Assembly: GCF_001431725.1 (NCBI RefSeq)
Contig: NZ_CP013106.1
Location: 1,302,001 to 1,366,000 of the forward strand
Length of the DNA stretch: 64,000 nucleotides
Reading direction: 5' to 3'
Origin: Halomonas huangheensis
Lineage (GTDB): Bacteria; Pseudomonadota; Gammaproteobacteria; Pseudomonadales; Halomonadaceae
This document shows, in pieces, positions 16,716-27,838 of this stretch. The notes under the pieces are model-generated. The model did no database searches, was not told where the DNA came from, and worked only from the letters and a program-made list of their open reading frames with translations. The position numbers and the translations under genes are program-made. Position 1 is the stretch's first letter; every line of letters begins with the position of its first letter.

Positions 16716-17940
16716 CGTAGTCGTCCTCTTCATCCGGCCATACCAGGCTGCCTGCATCGAAAAGCTGTGTGATGACCCCGGCCGCACCAGGCAATTCCAG
16801 CAACTCGGCATCGATGGCGTCGAGGCTGGCCAGGGCGCGAGCCAGGCGAATGTCGCAGAGAACTCCGTCACCGTCCACGAAGAGGGTGGCACGATCACTG
16901 GACACGGCCCGCCACGCCAGTCGTGAACCCGGTGCGCGCTCGAGAGACTCGCCGTTCTGTAGTGCAGTAACAAGCTCGTCCACATCGGTGGGTGTCTCAC
17001 TGGGAGCCAGTTGATCCACATATTTGGGCTGTGTCATGACACGCCCGAACCACTGGGCCATTTGATCGGGGTCGTCGAGGGTATCGAGGATCAAGGTGCG
17101 CATGCGCTCCAGGGCCGCATCATCCAGCTCTGAAGCATCTCGGGGAGGGGGCATGCCAGCATCGCTGTAGCGTAGTGATGACGGCATCTGCTCGCCGAGG
17201 TAGTCGGCAAAGGAGGTGATCGCCTCATCCGCTGATGGCGCTCGGAAACCCACCGAGATGGTCATGCAGTCGTCACTCTGGCTGACCCCATTGTGTGACC
17301 AACCGGGGGGTAGATAGAGCATATCGCCGGGTTCCAGCACCCAGTCATGTGCCGCGCTGACCTCGAAGGTCTCGAGAATGCGCAGGTCTATGCCCTGGAT
17401 GATCGGGGCATTGTCGGCAACCTTGCCGCCCAGTTGCCAGTGGCGTTCGCCGCTGGCTTGAAGCAGGAATACGTCGTACTGGTCGACGTGCGGCCCGACG
17501 CTGCCACCTGGTGGCGCATAGCTGATCATGATGTCATCGAGTCGCCAGCGCGGCAGGAAGCTGAAGTGTTCGAGCAGAGCCGCGACCTCCGGGACATAGT
17601 GGTCGACGGCCTGCACCAGCAGTGTCCAGTCCTGTTCGGGGAGGCGGGCGAAGGTTGTTTCGTCGAAGGGGCCGTGGCTGATCTGCCAGGCGCCATTCTC
17701 GCCATGTTCTTCCACCAACCGCGCCTCGATGTTGTCCTCACAGGCGAGGCCAGCCAACTCGTCCGGCGAGAGCGGGCTTTCGAAGTCGGGAAAAGCGCCA
17801 CGGATCAGTAGCGGTTTACGCTGCCAGACATCACGCAGGAAATCCTCGGCGGAGAGGCCGCCAAGCAAGGTCAGTGGCGTTGTGGCAGACGAGGTGGAAG
17901 TAGATGGGCTTGCATCTGGCGATGAGCTTGGGTCGGACAT
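16708..17940 (-). CDS. roxA: JmjC/cupin ribosomal oxygenase RoxA (YcfD-like, L16 arginine hydroxylase)
   Basis: Fe(II)/2-oxoglutarate oxygenase of 410 residues. E. coli YcfD hydroxylates an arginine of ribosomal protein L16. The JmjC core is present: the iron-binding HxD in VGPHVDQYDVF, the distal His in PPGWSHNGVS, and the substrate-side motif QASGERHW. The C-terminal half contains the dimerisation and winged-helix regions of the family. The N-terminal 20 residues are Ser/Thr/Pro-rich. I chose the ATG at 17940; the frame runs to 18069 without support. As in E. coli, it lies near purB. It probably forms a coupled pair with the downstream GNAT gene. Confidence 0.9.
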   Translation of the reverse strand: MSDPSSSPDASPSTSTSSATTPLTLLGGLSAEDFLRDVWQRKPLLIRGAFPDFESPLSPDELAGLACEDNIEARLVEEHGENGAWQISHGPFDETTFARLPEQDWTLLVQAVDHYVPEVAALLEHFSFLPRWRLDDIMISYAPPGGSVGPHVDQYDVFLLQASGERHWQLGGKVADNAPIIQGIDLRILETFEVSAAHDWVLEPGDMLYLPPGWSHNGVSQSDDCMTISVGFRAPSADEAITSFADYLGEQMPSSLRYSDAGMPPPRDASELDDAALERMRTLILDTLDDPDQMAQWFGRVMTQPKYVDQLAPSETPTDVDELVTALQNGESLERAPGSRLAWRAVSSDRATLFVDGDGVLCDIRLARALASLDAIDAELLELPGAAGVITQLFDAGSLVWPDEEDDYDD

Positions 17941-18007
17941 TGGGTGACTTCCATGGATGGCTCGGGTTGCAGAGTCAGCATAGCCGTTTCCTCGCCCCTG
18001 AAGGGCA

Positions 18008-18037
18008 GACCCCACCCTCATGAAGGAGGATGGGGTC
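18008..18037. terminator. Hairpin between purB and roxA
   Basis: A 12-bp stem with one mismatch (GACCCCACCCTC and 18026-18037), loop ATGAAG, about 65 bases after the purB stop. It has no T-tract, so it may only partly separate purB from roxA. Confidence 0.4.
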
Positions 18038-18100
18038 TGGGAGGATGCCTTTGGCTTTGGCTTTGGCATCGGCCGTGCTGGTCGGGGCTGGAGGTCCGCG

Positions 18101-19507
<1,407 letters not shown>

Positions 19508-19531
19508 TCAGTTGGCGCGATGAACAGGCTG

Positions 19532-20170
19532 TCAGAGTTCATCAAGGGCGCGCTTCAGAGCATTGCGCTGGAACATCAGTTTCCAACGCCGGCCACCTTG
19601 CTGATGCCAAAGCAGGCCAAAGCGAATACCCGACAGCAGGCAGGTGCGTACGCGCTCAGGCATCATGCGCGACTGCAACAGTGACGGATCACCCTGGACG
19701 ATGATGCGATTCTTGAGCGTCGAAAGCGTTTTCTGGTAGGCCTCACCCAGGCTGGCGACCACATTCTCGTGAGTGTTGCCGAAATGTTCGGCCTGGGCCT
19801 GGATGCGCTGCAGGTGCGCACCGAGCTCATCCATCATCGTCGGCTGAGCGCGCAGGCGGCTTGTCAGCATCAGTAGACTGAAGCCATAGCGCATCACCAC
19901 TGGGTTGGCCTGACGCTTGCCTACGACGCCTCCAAGGGTATCGAGGCCCAGGCGCAGGTTGTTGGGGTGGCCGCCGTAGATGGACTCAAAATCAGGTGGG
20001 TTGGTGTCGAGGGTGGCGTTGATCTGAGTTTCCCAGGCGCGACTGTCCACCTGGCCGGTGCGTGCCAACTCATCCACCAGGTATGCCGCCTGGAAGACAC
20101 CGGCGAGGGCAATGGCCTGGCGTGCAGCCGATGACTGCGGGGCTCTATGAATGGGAACTGAATCGTTCAT
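19532..20170 (-). CDS. hflD: High-frequency lysogenization protein HflD homologue
   Basis: A 212-residue alpha-helical protein ([53 protein letters not shown]). In E. coli HflD is membrane-associated and influences the lambda CII lysogeny decision; its normal cellular role is unclear. The start ATG overlaps the end of mnmA by four bases, so the two genes are translationally coupled. Identification relies on sequence and the conserved mnmA-hflD-purB order. Confidence 0.92.
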   Translation of the reverse strand: MNDSVPIHRAPQSSAARQAIALAGVFQAAYLVDELARTGQVDSRAWETQINATLDTNPPDFESIYGGHPNNLRLGLDTLGGVVGKRQANPVVMRYGFSLLMLTSRLRAQPTMMDELGAHLQRIQAQAEHFGNTHENVVASLGEAYQKTLSTLKNRIIVQGDPSLLQSRMMPERVRTCLLSGIRFGLLWHQQGGRRWKLMFQRNALKRALDEL

Positions 20171-21279
20171 GCTGCCCGCTCCTGTGCGTTCCAGGTGGAT
20201 CGAATGACGCCACCGCCAAGGCAGATATCATTATCGTAGAGCACCAGCGACTGCCCCGGTGTGACCGCGCGCTGTGGGTCATCAAAGAGCACTTCGACAC
20301 CACCATCGTCGCAAGTACGAATGGTGCAGGGCACGTCACTCTGGCGGTAGCGCGTCTTTGCTGTGAATCGGCCTTCGGTGGCGGGAGGCTCACCAGCTAT
20401 CCAATCCATGGCTTCCGTGGCCAGACTATCGCTATAGAGTAACGGATGGTGCTTGCCCTGGACGGCAATCAGTACATTGCGTTCGAGATCCTTGCCAGCA
20501 ACATACCAGGGTTCCTCGGGGTATCTGGCCAGCCCGCCAATGCCCAGCCCCTGGCGCTGGCCAAGGGTGTAGTACATCAGGCCCATATGCTCACCGATGA
20601 CGTCGCCATCGGGAGTCTGAATGGTACCCGGTTGTGCGGGGAGGTACTGACGCAGGAAATCCGAGAATCGGCGTTCACCGATAAAACAGATACCTGTCGA
20701 GTCCTTCTTGCGTGCTGTCGCCAACCCATGACGCTCGGCAATGGCACGAACCTCGGGTTTCTCGATCTCGCCGACCGGGAACAGGGTGCGGGCGATAGCC
20801 GCTTCCGGGACTGCGTGCAGAAAGTAGCTCTGATCCTTGTTGTGATCGAGCCCCTTGAGCAGGCGCGGGCGACCATCGCGCACCTGTTGGCGGACATAGT
20901 GACCGGTGGCGATCATCTCGGCACCGAGCATCTCGGCATAGTCGAGGAACACCTTGAACTTGATTTCGCGGTTACACAGGATATCCGGGTTCGGTGTACG
21001 GCCCGCCTTGTATTCCGCCAGAAAGTGCTCGAACACGTTGTCCCAGTATTCGGCGGCGAAGTTGGCCGTATGCAGCTTGATACCCAGACGATCACACACA
21101 GCCTGAGCATCCGCCAGGTCGTCTTTGGCGGTGCAGTATTCGGTGCCGTCGTCCTCATCCCAGTTCTTCATGAACAGGCCTTCCACCTGGTAGCCCTGTT
21201 CAAGTAGGCGAAGTGCGGATACGGAGGAATCGACGCCGCCGGACATGCCGACGATGACCTTGCCGGTAGGCACTGACAT
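20167..21279 (-). CDS. mnmA: tRNA-specific 2-thiouridylase MnmA
   Basis: Introduces sulfur at position 2 of wobble U34 in tRNA-Lys, tRNA-Glu and tRNA-Gln. The PP-loop GMSGGVDSS binds ATP, the catalytic cysteines lie in [11 protein letters not shown] and TGICFIG, and the MKNW and TGHYV motifs are present. The 370 residues are full length. It is followed by hflD with a 4-base overlap. The three tRNA-Glu(UUC) genes at 58.5-59.1 kb encode natural substrates. Confidence 0.96.
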   Translation of the reverse strand: MSVPTGKVIVGMSGGVDSSVSALRLLEQGYQVEGLFMKNWDEDDGTEYCTAKDDLADAQAVCDRLGIKLHTANFAAEYWDNVFEHFLAEYKAGRTPNPDILCNREIKFKVFLDYAEMLGAEMIATGHYVRQQVRDGRPRLLKGLDHNKDQSYFLHAVPEAAIARTLFPVGEIEKPEVRAIAERHGLATARKKDSTGICFIGERRFSDFLRQYLPAQPGTIQTPDGDVIGEHMGLMYYTLGQRQGLGIGGLARYPEEPWYVAGKDLERNVLIAVQGKHHPLLYSDSLATEAMDWIAGEPPATEGRFTAKTRYRQSDVPCTIRTCDDGGVEVLFDDPQRAVTPGQSLVLYDNDICLGGGVIRSTWNAQERAA

Positions 21280-21326
21280 GGCAACTCTCGGACGTAGGTG
21301 GTGGCAAATGGGCGGGAATTATACAT

Positions 21327-21380
21327 GAGCTACGAGCTACGAGCTACGAGCTACGAGCTACGAGCTACGAGCTACGAGCT
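21327..21380. repeat. Heptanucleotide tandem array GAGCTAC x 7.7
   Basis: Seven perfect copies of GAGCTAC plus a partial GAGCT lie in the 127-base gap between nudJ and mnmA, 48 bases upstream of the mnmA start. The unit itself contains the palindrome AGCT. Copy number is probably variable. Its position in the leader of mnmA could influence transcription or translation. Confidence 0.97.
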
Positions 21381-21406
21381 GGCCGTATGCATTGAGCGTG
21401 TGCCGC

Positions 21407-21856
21407 TTATCGTTCGTGCAGGACTTCCATGGGATAGAACTTGTTGGCCATGGCGTCGCGAATTCGCTTGAGTACCAGCGGGCTACGCAGGCGTCCATCG
21501 CGATCGAGGGCTTCGATTTCCTCGAGCGTCAGCCAGTGTATGGCGAGAATGCCGCGGTCAAGGTCATGGCCGAGATGGGCCAATGCCATGCCAAAGAAGG
21601 CGTGGCTATGGAAGGTCTTGCCGTCCGATGACTCATATACGTACATGCCCAGATAATCGGTGATGCCGACTCGCCAGGCGGTTTCTTCGGCAACCTCGCG
21701 TAGAGCGCCATCGCGGATGCGCTCGCCCGGCTCGAGATGACCAGCGGGCTGGTTGAACAGCGTGTGTGGTGCGCCACGATCCTCTTCCACCAACAGGAAG
21801 CGCCCGGCACGTTCCACCACAGTTGCCACGGTCACATAGGGGGTCCAGCGCGTCAT
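21407..21856 (-). CDS. nudJ: Nudix hydrolase NudJ-like
   Basis: A 149-residue Nudix pyrophosphatase. The Nudix box runs from GHLEPGE to REVAEET, with the usual glycine after EExx replaced by AW. E. coli NudJ hydrolyses nucleoside tri- and diphosphates and HMP pyrophosphate. The ATG at 21856 has GGAG six bases upstream and overlaps the rluE stop as ATGA, so rluE and nudJ are coupled. The longer frame to 21970 lies inside rluE and is rejected. Confidence 0.9.
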   Translation of the reverse strand: MTRWTPYVTVATVVERAGRFLLVEEDRGAPHTLFNQPAGHLEPGERIRDGALREVAEETAWRVGITDYLGMYVYESSDGKTFHSHAFFGMALAHLGHDLDRGILAIHWLTLEEIEALDRDGRLRSPLVLKRIRDAMANKFYPMEVLHER

Positions 21857-22458
21857 TGACGTCTCCTCGAACGGGCACTCTGAGGGCCCTTTCCTTGTAT
21901 TGGTCTCTGCACGGGAGCGTGCAGCGTCTGGCATTGCCACTGGCCGGGGCCGATTCCATCGAGGCGCCAACTACCGATGGCCACCCTTACGAGGCGCAGT
22001 GTCGGGTGCCCGATATGCGCTGTCATGCGTCGTACCTGACGATTACGGCCTTCACTGATGGTCAGCTCCAACCAGCAGGTGTCCGGGTGGCGCTTGTCGC
22101 AGAGTGGTGGCTGACGTTCTGCCAGACCGCTTCTTTCAATACGCCGTACCCTGGCCGGTAGTGTCAGCCCATCCTTGAGCGTGATGCCTTTGCGCAGGGC
22201 CTGCAAGGCCGCTTCATCTGGCTGTCCTTCCACCTGAACTCGATACGTCTTGGGTTGCTTGTGGCGAGGGTGGCTGATGCGATGAATCAGCTCTCCGTCA
22301 TCACTGAGAACCAGTAGTCCTTCGGAATCGTAGTCGAGGCGACCGGCAGGATATATCCCGGGGACATCAATGATGTCAGCCAGGGTGGCTCGGCCCTCTG
22401 CATCCGTGAACTGTGACAGCATGCGGTAGGGTTTGTGCAGTAGATATATTCGACTCAT
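21853..22458 (-). CDS. rluE: 23S rRNA pseudouridine(2457) synthase RluE
   Basis: RsuA-family pseudouridine synthase of 201 residues. The catalytic aspartate is in the GRLDYDSEGLL motif, followed by KTYRVQVEG and EGRNRQVRRM. It lacks the N-terminal S4 domain, as RluE does. It is divergent from icd and heads the leftward rluE-nudJ-mnmA-hflD-purB series, exactly as in E. coli, which supports RluE rather than RsuA or RluF. Confidence 0.93.
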   Translation of the reverse strand: MSRIYLLHKPYRMLSQFTDAEGRATLADIIDVPGIYPAGRLDYDSEGLLVLSDDGELIHRISHPRHKQPKTYRVQVEGQPDEAALQALRKGITLKDGLTLPARVRRIERSGLAERQPPLCDKRHPDTCWLELTISEGRNRQVRRMTAHIGHPTLRLVRVAIGSWRLDGIGPGQWQCQTLHAPVQRPIQGKGPQSARSRRRQ

Positions 22459-22650
22459 GTGGTTTGGAATGCTGTTCAGGGGTGATGGAAGTGCTGGGTT
22501 AACCGTCTTTATTGGGGTAATTATATGGTGAAAAAGGAATTTTATCCTCTGATAGCGCCAGTGATATCGAAGCTGGCCGGCGCCTCGATCTTGCCGGGGA
22601 CGGGCGAAAGCGGAAGATTGTCGACAAACTCTACTCGGGCCCTGGGGGGA

Positions 22651-22660
22651 GTGCTATACT
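22651..22660 (+). promoter_or_regulatory. Extended -10 promoter of icd
   Basis: TGCTATACT forms an extended -10 (TG at 22652-22653, TATACT at 22655-22660), 40 bases before the icd start. No good -35 is present, which is usual for extended -10 promoters. The -10 sits in a small inverted repeat GGAGT-N5-ACTCC that might be a regulatory site. Confidence 0.65.
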
Positions 22661-22699
22661 CCGCCCTCCACTGACACAGACCAGACAGGGGAGTTCTCC

Positions 22700-23956
22700 A
22701 TGGGTTACCAGAAGATTGTCGTTCCTGAGAGCGGCGAAAAGATTACTGCCAACGCCGACAACACCCTGAATGTACCGAATAATCCGATCATCCCGTTCAT
22801 CGAGGGTGATGGTATCGGTATCGACGTGACTCCGGCGATGAAGATTGCCATTGATGCTGCGGTTCAGAAGGCCTACAACGGCGAGCGCAAGATCCACTGG
22901 ATGGAAGTCTACGCTGGTGAAAAGGCCACTCAGGTTTATGACGCTGACACCTGGCTGCCGGAAGAGACCCTCGAAGCGGTCAAGGACTACATCGTTTCCA
23001 TCAAGGGGCCGCTGACGACTCCGGTGGGTGGCGGCATTCGCTCACTCAACGTTGCTCTGCGTCAGAAGCTCGACCTCTATGTCTGTCAGCGCCCGGTGCG
23101 TTGGTTCGAAGGCGTGCCGAGCCCGGTCAAGAAGCCTGGCGACGTGGATATGGTCATCTTCCGCGAGAACTCCGAGGATATCTATGCCGGTATCGAGTGG
23201 AAGGCTGGTACCCCGGAAGCCGACAAGGTCATCAAGTTCCTGCGTGAGGAAATGGGTGTAACCAACATCCGCTTCCCGGAAAACTGCGGTATCGGCGTCA
23301 AGCCGGTTTCCGTTGAGGGCACCAGGCGCCTGGTCCGTCAGGCCCTGCAGTATTGCGTCGACAACGACCGCGAGTCGCTGACGCTGGTGCACAAGGGCAA
23401 CATCATGAAGTTCACCGAAGGTTCCTTCAAGGACTGGGGCTACGAGCTGGCGAAGGAAGAGTTCGGCGCCGAGCTGCTCGATGGCGGTCCGTGGATGACC
23501 TTCAAGAACCCGAAGAATGGCAAGGACATCGTGGTCAAGGATGTCATCGCCGACGCCATGCTGCAGCAGATCCTGCTGCGTCCGGCTGAATATGACGTCA
23601 TCGCTACGCTGAACCTCAACGGCGACTACCTGTCCGACGCTCTGGCGGCAGAAGTGGGTGGTATCGGTATCGCACCGGGCGCCAACCTGTCTGACACTGT
23701 TGCCATGTTCGAGGCTACCCACGGTACGGCTCCGAAGTACGCCGGTCAGGACAAGGTCAACCCGGGCTCGCTGATTCTCTCTGCCGAGATGATGCTGCGC
23801 CACATGGGTTGGGTCGAGGCCGCTGACCTGGTGATCAAGGGTACCGAGAAGGCGATCAGCAAGGGTGAGGTCACCTATGACTTCCACCGTCTGATGAACG
23901 ACGCCAAGTTGCTCAAGTGCTCCGAGTTTGGCCAGGCCATCGCTGACAACATGTAA
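22700..23956 (+). CDS. icd: NADP-dependent isocitrate dehydrogenase Icd
   Basis: Oxidatively decarboxylates isocitrate to 2-oxoglutarate in the TCA cycle. The 418 residues follow the E. coli Icd type: [17 protein letters not shown] near the start, the phosphorylatable serine context RSLNVALRQ, catalytic residues in [14 protein letters not shown], and the NADP loop [25 protein letters not shown] precedes the ATG. A strong terminator follows. Regulation by an AceK-type kinase is plausible because aceA is present, but no aceK lies in this window. Confidence 0.97.
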   Translation: MGYQKIVVPESGEKITANADNTLNVPNNPIIPFIEGDGIGIDVTPAMKIAIDAAVQKAYNGERKIHWMEVYAGEKATQVYDADTWLPEETLEAVKDYIVSIKGPLTTPVGGGIRSLNVALRQKLDLYVCQRPVRWFEGVPSPVKKPGDVDMVIFRENSEDIYAGIEWKAGTPEADKVIKFLREEMGVTNIRFPENCGIGVKPVSVEGTRRLVRQALQYCVDNDRESLTLVHKGNIMKFTEGSFKDWGYELAKEEFGAELLDGGPWMTFKNPKNGKDIVVKDVIADAMLQQILLRPAEYDVIATLNLNGDYLSDALAAEVGGIGIAPGANLSDTVAMFEATHGTAPKYAGQDKVNPGSLILSAEMMLRHMGWVEAADLVIKGTEKAISKGEVTYDFHRLMNDAKLLKCSEFGQAIADNM

Positions 23957-23977
23957 GCGATTGCTTGTACTGCTCGA

Positions 23978-24010
23978 GGCCCTCACCCGATATCGGGTGA
24001 GGGCCTTTTT
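23978..24010 (+). terminator. Rho-independent terminator of icd
   Basis: A perfect palindromic stem with arms GGCCCTCACCCGAT and the complement, followed by TTTTT at 24006-24010, 21 bases after the icd stop. Confidence 0.95.
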
Positions 24011-24168
24011 GCGTGAAAAAGACCAGAAATCGCCCGATAATAGAGTCAGGAATCTGAACCCCGTCGCGCGAGCAGCGTCAAATAGGTGGCAGGAGTAGTG
24101 TCGAAGGTACGAATGGTCTGCCCCTTCTCGCTATCATGTCGCGTGGCGTCGAAGACAATGTGAGGCTT

Positions 24169-24555
24169 ATGATCAAGGTAAGTGATGGCGACCTGATGTG
24201 GATTCAGGCGTCGGTGGCAGGGGGGATGACTCGGCCACCTCAACCCATCGAGGAGGATGACGGCGACCTTGCTACGCAAACGGCAGATCCTGAACTGGCC
24301 AGACCGCCGATGTACAAGGTGGTGTTGCATAATGACGACTTCACCCCAATGGAGTTTGTTGTCAACGTCCTGCAGACTTTCTTCAACCTCGATGGTGAGA
24401 CGGCTGTGCAGGTGATGTTGACGGTGCACAGTCACGGCAAGGCGACCTGTGGCATCTTTACCCGCGATATCGCGGAGACCAAGAGTCATCAGGTCAACGA
24501 TTATGCAAGAGAGTGTCAGCACCCGCTGCTGTGCGATATCGAAGCGGCAGATTGA
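24169..24555 (+). CDS. clpS: ClpS adaptor of the ClpAP protease
   Basis: Small adaptor that binds proteins with destabilising N-terminal residues (Leu, Phe, Tyr, Trp) and hands them to ClpA. The core is clear: [19 protein letters not shown] with the N-degron pocket residues, [24 protein letters not shown] and the ECQHPLLC end. The start is uncertain. ATG codons occur at 24136, 24169 (GAGG three bases upstream), 24196 and 24226 (directly after a G-run); they give 139 to 109 residues, against the family's 106-122. clpA follows after 142 bases. The cspD gene that often precedes clpS is absent. Confidence 0.9.
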   Translation: MIKVSDGDLMWIQASVAGGMTRPPQPIEEDDGDLATQTADPELARPPMYKVVLHNDDFTPMEFVVNVLQTFFNLDGETAVQVMLTVHSHGKATCGIFTRDIAETKSHQVNDYARECQHPLLCDIEAAD

Positions 24556-24697
24556 GATGGCGGCATGTGCATAGGTGTGTGCTGTGCGAGTGATCGTTGA
24601 TAGATAACTTGCAACGATCGCATTTGTGCCCGATGTTGATGATGCCGGACCACGAAAGATCCGATGCAATGCCCTGGGCGGCGAGAAGGGGACTGCC

Positions 24698-26974
24698 ATG
24701 CTGAGCAAAGAACTTGAACTGACCCTTAACACGGCCTTCACGGTGGCGCGCTCCAAGCGTCACGAGTTCATGACGGTGGAGCATCTGCTGCTGGCGTTGC
24801 TGGATAATGCCTCTGCCTCTGATGTGTTACGTGCCTGTGGGGCCAACCTTGATAAGCTGCGGTCCGACCTGCAGGATTTCATCAATTCCACCACGCCGCT
24901 GATTCCCGAGGACCAGACCGAACGCGAAACGCAACCCACGCTGGGCTTCCAGCGCGTGCTGCAGCGTGCCGTGTTCCATGTCCAGTCGTCCGGCAAGAGC
25001 GAAGTCACTGGCGCCAACGTGTTGGTTGCCATCTTCTCCGAGCAGGAGAGTCAGGCGGTCTATTTCCTCAAGCAACAGAACGTTGCTCGAGTCGATGCTG
25101 TCAATTACATCGCTCATGGCATCTCCAAGGTGTCTGGCCACGGTCAGGGGCCGGCCTCGGCACCTCATGAGTCCGAAGAGGGCGACGAAGTGAGTAGCGA
25201 ATCAGGCGGTAACCCGCTGACAGGTTTCGCTACCAACCTCAATGAGCAGGCTCGGATGGGTAAGATCGATCCGCTGATCGGTCGTGATCATGAGCTCGAG
25301 CGGGTAGTGCAGATTCTTGCCCGTCGTCGCAAGAACAACCCGCTGTTGGTGGGTGAGGCTGGCGTCGGCAAGACAGCAATTGCTGAAGGGCTGGCCAAGC
25401 GTATCGTCGAGGAAGATGTGCCCGATGTGATCAGCGACGCCGTTGTCTATTCGCTGGACATGGGAGCATTGCTGGCTGGCACCAAGTATCGCGGCGATTT
25501 CGAGAAGCGACTCAAGAGTCTGCTGGCCGAATTGCGCAAGCTACCCAATGCGGTGTTGTTCATCGATGAGATTCATACGGTGATCGGTGCCGGCGCCGCC
25601 TCTGGTGGCGTCATGGATGCCTCGAACCTGCTCAAGCCGTTGTTGTCTTCCGGCGAGCTGCGTTGCATCGGCTCTACGACTTTCCAGGAATTTCGTGGCA
25701 TCTTCGAGAAGGACAGGGCGCTGGCACGTCGTTTCCAGAAGGTGGATGTCATGGCGCCTTCCGTCGAAGACTCGATACGTATCCTCAAGGGTCTGCGTTC
25801 GCGCTTCGAAGAGCATCATCAGCTCAAGTACACCGACGCAGCGCTGGATACTGCAGCTCGTCTGGCCGATCGTTACATCAATGATCGCTACCTGCCTGAC
25901 AAGGCCATCGACGTGATCGATGAAGCGGGGGCGCATCAGCGTCTGCTGCCGCCGGAAATGCGTGTCGATGTGATTGATGTGGATCAGGTCGAGGCCGTAG
26001 TGGCATCGATTGCTCGTATTCCGCCGAAGAGCGTGTCCAGTTCGGATCGCAAGCTGCTGGCGAACCTCGAGCGAGACCTCAAGATGCTGGTATTTGGTCA
26101 GGATGAGGCTATCGATGGTTTGGGTGCGGCGATCAAATTGTCGCGGGCGGGCCTGAAGGCTCCAGACAAGCCAGTAGGTAGCTTCCTGTTTGCGGGTCCG
26201 ACTGGTGTCGGCAAGACAGAGGTGGCTCGTCAGCTGGCGCGGATCATGGGTGTGGAGCTGGTGCGCTTCGACATGTCCGAGTACATGGAGCGGCATACCG
26301 TATCACGCCTGATTGGTGCACCTCCGGGCTATGTCGGATATGACCAGGGCGGTCTGTTGACAGAAGCGATCACCAAACAGCCGCACTGTGTGCTGTTGAT
26401 GGATGAAATCGAGAAGGCGCACCCCGAGGTCTTCAACCTTCTGCTGCAGGTCATGGATCATGGTCGCTTGACCGACAATAATGGCCGCGAGGCGGATTTC
26501 CGTCACGTCATCTTGATCATGACCTCGAATGCCGGGGTGGAGCAGGCGACTCGTCGTTCCATTGGTTTCCAGCATCAGGATCATTCTACCGATGCGATGG
26601 AAGTCATTCGCAAGACGTTCTCGCCAGAGTTCCGCAATCGTCTGGATGGTATTATCCAGTTCCACTCCCTGCCTACGTCAGTCGTGCGCAGCGTGGTCGA
26701 CAAGTTCCTGGTCGAGCTCCAGGCGCAGCTTGACGAGAAGCGAGTGCAGCTTGAGGTTGATGATGATGCCCGTGATTTGCTGGCGACCATGGGTTACGAC
26801 CCGGATATGGGCGCGCGCCCGATGGCACGTCTGATTCAGGAGAAACTCAAGAAGCCGTTGGCTGAGATGATCCTGTTCGGCGACCTGGCAGAGAATGGCG
26901 GTGTGGTACACGTTAGTCTGGAAGACGGCGAGCTCAACCTGTCCACCGATGTCGAGATGGCCGATGCACCTTGA
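24698..26974 (+). CDS. clpA: ATP-dependent Clp protease ATP-binding subunit ClpA
   Basis: AAA+ unfoldase that feeds substrates to ClpP. The 758 residues equal the E. coli length. The Clp N-domain repeats (residues 1-145) bind ClpS. The first ATPase module has Walker A GEAGVGKT and Walker [11 protein letters not shown]; the second has GPTGVGKT and [14 protein letters not shown]. The IGF loop that docks on ClpP appears as [15 protein letters not shown] precedes the ATG at 24698; the frame extends to 24626 without support. It is located directly after clpS. Confidence 0.96.
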   Translation: MLSKELELTLNTAFTVARSKRHEFMTVEHLLLALLDNASASDVLRACGANLDKLRSDLQDFINSTTPLIPEDQTERETQPTLGFQRVLQRAVFHVQSSGKSEVTGANVLVAIFSEQESQAVYFLKQQNVARVDAVNYIAHGISKVSGHGQGPASAPHESEEGDEVSSESGGNPLTGFATNLNEQARMGKIDPLIGRDHELERVVQILARRRKNNPLLVGEAGVGKTAIAEGLAKRIVEEDVPDVISDAVVYSLDMGALLAGTKYRGDFEKRLKSLLAELRKLPNAVLFIDEIHTVIGAGAASGGVMDASNLLKPLLSSGELRCIGSTTFQEFRGIFEKDRALARRFQKVDVMAPSVEDSIRILKGLRSRFEEHHQLKYTDAALDTAARLADRYINDRYLPDKAIDVIDEAGAHQRLLPPEMRVDVIDVDQVEAVVASIARIPPKSVSSSDRKLLANLERDLKMLVFGQDEAIDGLGAAIKLSRAGLKAPDKPVGSFLFAGPTGVGKTEVARQLARIMGVELVRFDMSEYMERHTVSRLIGAPPGYVGYDQGGLLTEAITKQPHCVLLMDEIEKAHPEVFNLLLQVMDHGRLTDNNGREADFRHVILIMTSNAGVEQATRRSIGFQHQDHSTDAMEVIRKTFSPEFRNRLDGIIQFHSLPTSVVRSVVDKFLVELQAQLDEKRVQLEVDDDARDLLATMGYDPDMGARPMARLIQEKLKKPLAEMILFGDLAENGGVVHVSLEDGELNLSTDVEMADAP

Positions 26975-27340
26975 ACCGAGATAGCCCTTGAACATGGTGA
27001 TGATGGCCCGATACCAGGCTTGTTGCCGACGACACGAAGCCCCGCTTGCGGGGCTTCGTTATGTCTGGGGTTTGCGATTCGGTCAGAAGATGCAGTCGAT
27101 GGCGAAATACGGCGCCATCATGGACATGCTGTGCATGCCATCAACATGTTCAATGCACACGCGGTTTTCACAGTATGCACGGAGCAGGCCGCATTCGCTG
27201 TGGAGCAGCATAAGACATCACTGCCCTGCATGATTGGGCAGCAGGGCAAAGTGTTGAGGCAGGGGGCAGGTCACCGGGCTGGAGGGGGCGCCGTGAGGGC
27301 TGGTCCGGTGACAGGCGTCGGCGGCTGTGCTGCCGATAGA
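26975..27340. other. Intergenic region between clpA and infA ends
   Basis: About 365 bases between converging genes. It contains the clpA terminator (27034-27060) and a weaker inverted repeat TGCCCTGC/GCAGGGCA (27222-27229, 27241-27248) that has no T-tract. I see no supported gene in the rest. Confidence 0.5.
27034..27060 (+). terminator. Rho-independent terminator of clpA
   Basis: A 12-bp perfect stem ACGAAGCCCCGC with its complement and a TT loop, 60 bases after the clpA stop. The T-tract is short. Confidence 0.8.
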
Positions 27341-27559
27341 TCAGCGCGAGCGGTAGACGATGCGCCCCTTGGACAGGTCATAGGGAGTCAGCTCGACCTT
27401 GACCTTGTCGCCCGTCAGGATGCGGATGTAGTTCTTGCGCATCTTGCCGGAGATGTGAGCGGTCACGACGTGGCCGTTTTCCAGCTCAACACGGAACATG
27501 GTATTGGGAAGAGTGTCGACGACAACGCCTTCCATTTCGATATGGTCTTCACGTGCCAT
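27341..27559 (-). CDS. infA: Translation initiation factor IF-1
   Basis: The 72-residue S1/OB-fold factor that binds the ribosomal A site during initiation. The complete family sequence is visible, from [13 protein letters not shown] through [20 protein letters not shown] and [14 protein letters not shown] to the KGRIVYRSR end. It lies between clpA (convergent) and bpt (same strand, 279 bases upstream), as in Pseudomonas and E. coli. Confidence 0.98.
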   Translation of the reverse strand: MAREDHIEMEGVVVDTLPNTMFRVELENGHVVTAHISGKMRKNYIRILTGDKVKVELTPYDLSKGRIVYRSR

Positions 27560-27838
27560 ATAGGCGATTCCTCGTTGCTCAAGTCTAGACAGTTACGACA
27601 AGCCACGGTGGGAATGACCGCCCCTGTCGTCAGGATAGCGCGATATTTTGCCGTATGCTGGGCCAGATGGCAAAGAATCAAGCCAGAAAAGCGACGAGAC
27701 TTGCGCGGTAAGCGAGTTTAGCCACGAGCCGTTCGAGCGGTAAGCTGTCAGTTATAAGCTATAGATAACCCTGAACTCCGGCGTTGATCTGCTCGTGACC
27801 CGCAGCTGGAACCTCGCGGCTTCTGGTTTGGCTGCTCG

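Noticed and set aside
21327..21380. Heptamer array as a possible CRISPR or recombination site
   Set aside because: Units are contiguous 7-mers without spacers, and no cas or recombinase gene lies in the window.
24046..24135. Possible cspD remnant between icd and clpS
   Set aside because: Neither strand shows the cold-shock RNP motifs, so there is no evidence for a decayed copy.
27222..27248. Inverted repeat downstream of infA as its terminator
   Set aside because: There is no T-tract after it on the minus strand and it lies over 90 bases from the stop; it is kept only as a note in the intergenic entry.
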